NCBI GenBank assembly: GCA_003558625.1
Contig: PWPP01000077.1
Location: 1-33,316 of the forward strand
Source of the DNA: Syntrophomonas sp.
GTDB taxonomy: Bacteria; Bacillota; Syntrophomonadia; Syntrophomonadales; Syntrophomonadaceae
Length of the DNA stretch: 33,316 nt
Direction: 5' to 3'
Positions 32,133 through 33,316 of this stretch are shown here, in pieces. The notes under the pieces are model-generated. The model saw only the letters and a list, made by a program, of their open reading frames with translations. It did not search any database and was not told the origin of the DNA. The position numbers and the translations under genes were made by a program. Numbering within the stretch: position 1 is the stretch's first letter; every line of letters starts with the position of its first letter.

Positions 32133-32942
32133 TTATCTTACCCCCAATAAAGCATGGGCATCAGCAACCGTTTTTTCGATCAAGACCCTGATATTCTCCG
32201 GGCCCGGGATTCCGTGAAGTAAATGAACTAAAAACTCAATATTCCCCTGTGGTCCTTTAATGGGTGAAAACCCTACCGCCGCACAGTGCAAATCAACTTT
32301 TTCCCCGGCCTGAATGATATATGACAGGACCTCTCGGTGTACGGCGGGGTCTTTAACAACCCCTCTTTTGCCCACTTTTTCCCGCCCCGCTTCAAACTGG
32401 GGTTTTACTAAAACAATCATTTCCCCCTGGTCTTTCATCAATCCCTTTATCCCCGGCAAAATTTTCTGCACCGAAATAAAAGAAACGTCAATCAAGACCA
32501 AATCCACTTTTTCGCCGATATCTGCCAGGGTAACATTCCTGATATTCCTTTTTTCCATATTTATTACCCGGGGATCATGGCGCAAGGTCCAGTCCAACTG
32601 ACCGTACCCTACATCTACGGCATAGACTCTGGCTGCCCCGTGCTGCAGGATACAATCAGTAAACCCCCCGGTAGAGGCCCCGATATCTAAAACCACCTTG
32701 TTTTTTATCTCCAGATTAAACTCCTGCAGGGCTTTTTCTAATTTCTGTCCTCCCCGGCTGACATATTTATTCCGGTTCGGCTCCAGGATTATTTCTGCAT
32801 CTTCAGCTACTGCGGTTCCTGCCTTATCAATAATTTTACCATTTACCCGAACTTTTGCTGCCAAAACTAATGCGCGGGCTTTTTCCCTGGTTGGAGCCAA
32901 CCCTCTTTGAAAGAGCAAAACATCTAATCTATATCTGGCCAA
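32133..32942 (-). CDS. tlyA: TlyA family rRNA 2'-O-methyltransferase
   Basis: Methylates cytidine in rRNA; once called hemolysin A. 269 residues. An S4 RNA-binding domain (about 3-65, RLDVLLFQRGLAPTREKARA) is joined to an FtsJ-like Rossmann domain with VLDIGASTGGFTDCILQHGA (about 84-103), VDVGYGQLDW, LVLIDVSFIS and VKPQFEAGREKV, including the Lys and Asp of the K-D-K-E tetrad. The start is TTG at 32942, ten bases behind GGAG; no ATG fits. It overlaps the dxs stop by 14 bases. Confidence 0.93.
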   Translation of the reverse strand: MARYRLDVLLFQRGLAPTREKARALVLAAKVRVNGKIIDKAGTAVAEDAEIILEPNRNKYVSRGGQKLEKALQEFNLEIKNKVVLDIGASTGGFTDCILQHGAARVYAVDVGYGQLDWTLRHDPRVINMEKRNIRNVTLADIGEKVDLVLIDVSFISVQKILPGIKGLMKDQGEMIVLVKPQFEAGREKVGKRGVVKDPAVHREVLSYIIQAGEKVDLHCAAVGFSPIKGPQGNIEFLVHLLHGIPGPENIRVLIEKTVADAHALLGVR

Positions 32943-33316
32943 ACTTCAAGCACTCCCCACCATGATGATTAAGTAAATCCGGCCAGCGATGGATAACAGC
33001 CTCCCGGATTGAACCGGGATCCATGTTCAGATAATCAAATAACTGCTCTACTTTCCCATGTCCCACAAATTCATCAGCAACTGCAACCCGCAACACTTCT
33101 GCCTGGATTTGACCGTCATTGATAATCTCTAATACCCCGCTGCCAAATCCACCGATCATGCTGTTATCTTCAATTGTGACAATACGCCCAATTCGGGCAG
33201 CAAGGTCATATATCATGGTCTCATCCAGGGGTTTCAAAAACCGGCTATTAATTAGTTCGGCCTGAATTCCGTTTTCCAGCAGCAAAGCCGCTGTATCTTT
33301 AGCCAGGGCCAGACCC
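32929..33316 (-). CDS. dxs: 1-deoxy-D-xylulose-5-phosphate synthase, C-terminal part
   Basis: Only the last 128 residues or so are in the window; the gene continues past the right edge. They form the transketolase C-terminal domain: FLKPLDETMI, RIVTIEDNSMIGGFGSGVLE, VAVADEFVGHGKVEQL and a final helix. This is the closing domain of DXS, which makes DXP from pyruvate and glyceraldehyde-3-phosphate for isoprenoids, thiamin and pyridoxal. Reading to the edge gives GLALAKDTAALLLENG in frame. The coupling to tlyA supports DXS over other transketolase-like proteins. Confidence 0.9.
   Translation of the reverse strand, partial: GLALAKDTAALLLENGIQAELINSRFLKPLDETMIYDLAARIGRIVTIEDNSMIGGFGSGVLEIINDGQIQAEVLRVAVADEFVGHGKVEQLFDYLNMDPGSIREAVIHRWPDLLNHHGGECLKFGQI

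Noticed and set aside
1..33316. Search for tRNA, rRNA, IS ends, att sites and CRISPR repeats
   Set aside because: No T-arm motifs, transposase genes, regularly spaced repeats or phage genes were seen.

Overview
The window looks like a chromosomal segment of a strictly anaerobic Gram-positive Clostridia-type bacterium (Peptococcales, Desulfotomaculia or Syntrophomonadales style). The evidence is the dxs-tlyA-nadK-mnmM-argR-recN-spo0A gene order, Spo0A itself, SteA/SteB, a CBS-containing family II pyrophosphatase, strong AGGAGG-type ribosome binding sites, and a trimeric [FeFe] hydrogenase. No tRNA, rRNA, IS element, prophage or CRISPR array was seen. Nearly all genes lie on the minus strand. 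The exception is a plus-strand island at about 7.5-11.6 kb.

Layout from left to right. (1) 1-3126, minus: hydC-hydB-hydA, an NADH-linked [FeFe] hydrogenase (HydA runs off the left edge). HydB is a short form lacking both terminal ferredoxin-like domains. (2) 3127-7351, minus: a 430-base AT-rich intergenic region, HU, a Nif3/DUF34 protein translationally linked to TrmK, and a stand-alone TrpB2-type PLP enzyme with its own promoter and terminator. (3) 7563-11585, plus: a promoter, a TPP riboswitch, a YkoF-like thiamin-binding protein, an ABC permease, lipoprotein and ATPase of the ThiXYZ type, then protein-L-isoaspartate methyltransferase. (4) 11608-13421, minus: two tandem inositol-monophosphatase-family genes, one with an intact active site and one with most metal ligands changed. 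(5) 13837-17338, minus: xerD-deoB-pdp, nucleoside salvage plus chromosome dimer resolution. (6) 17411-22483, minus: CBS-pyrophosphatase, an uncharacterised ComB-like protein, EndoQ (endonuclease for deaminated DNA), NudF and a DUF3866 protein. (7) 22525-27258, minus: a PepT-like peptidase, an MraY/WecA-type transferase, a GT2 glycosyltransferase, SteB and SteA, an apparent envelope/division cluster with a clear promoter in front of steA. (8) 27512-33316, minus: spo0A, recN, argR, mnmM, nadK, tlyA and the 3' end of dxs, tightly packed with several overlapping starts.

The most notable points are these. Sporulation synteny appears eroded: Spo0A looks intact, but spoIVB is absent between recN and spo0A, no spoIIM is next to xerD, and no dacF-spoIIA genes follow pdp. 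A pseudoenzyme-like phosphatase sits beside its intact paralogue. EndoQ overlaps an uncharacterised ComB-like gene and NudF. HydB is shortened. Inverted repeats overlap the promoters of trpB2 and pcm. Everything is read from sequence alone, and family names rest on motif recognition, not on searches.
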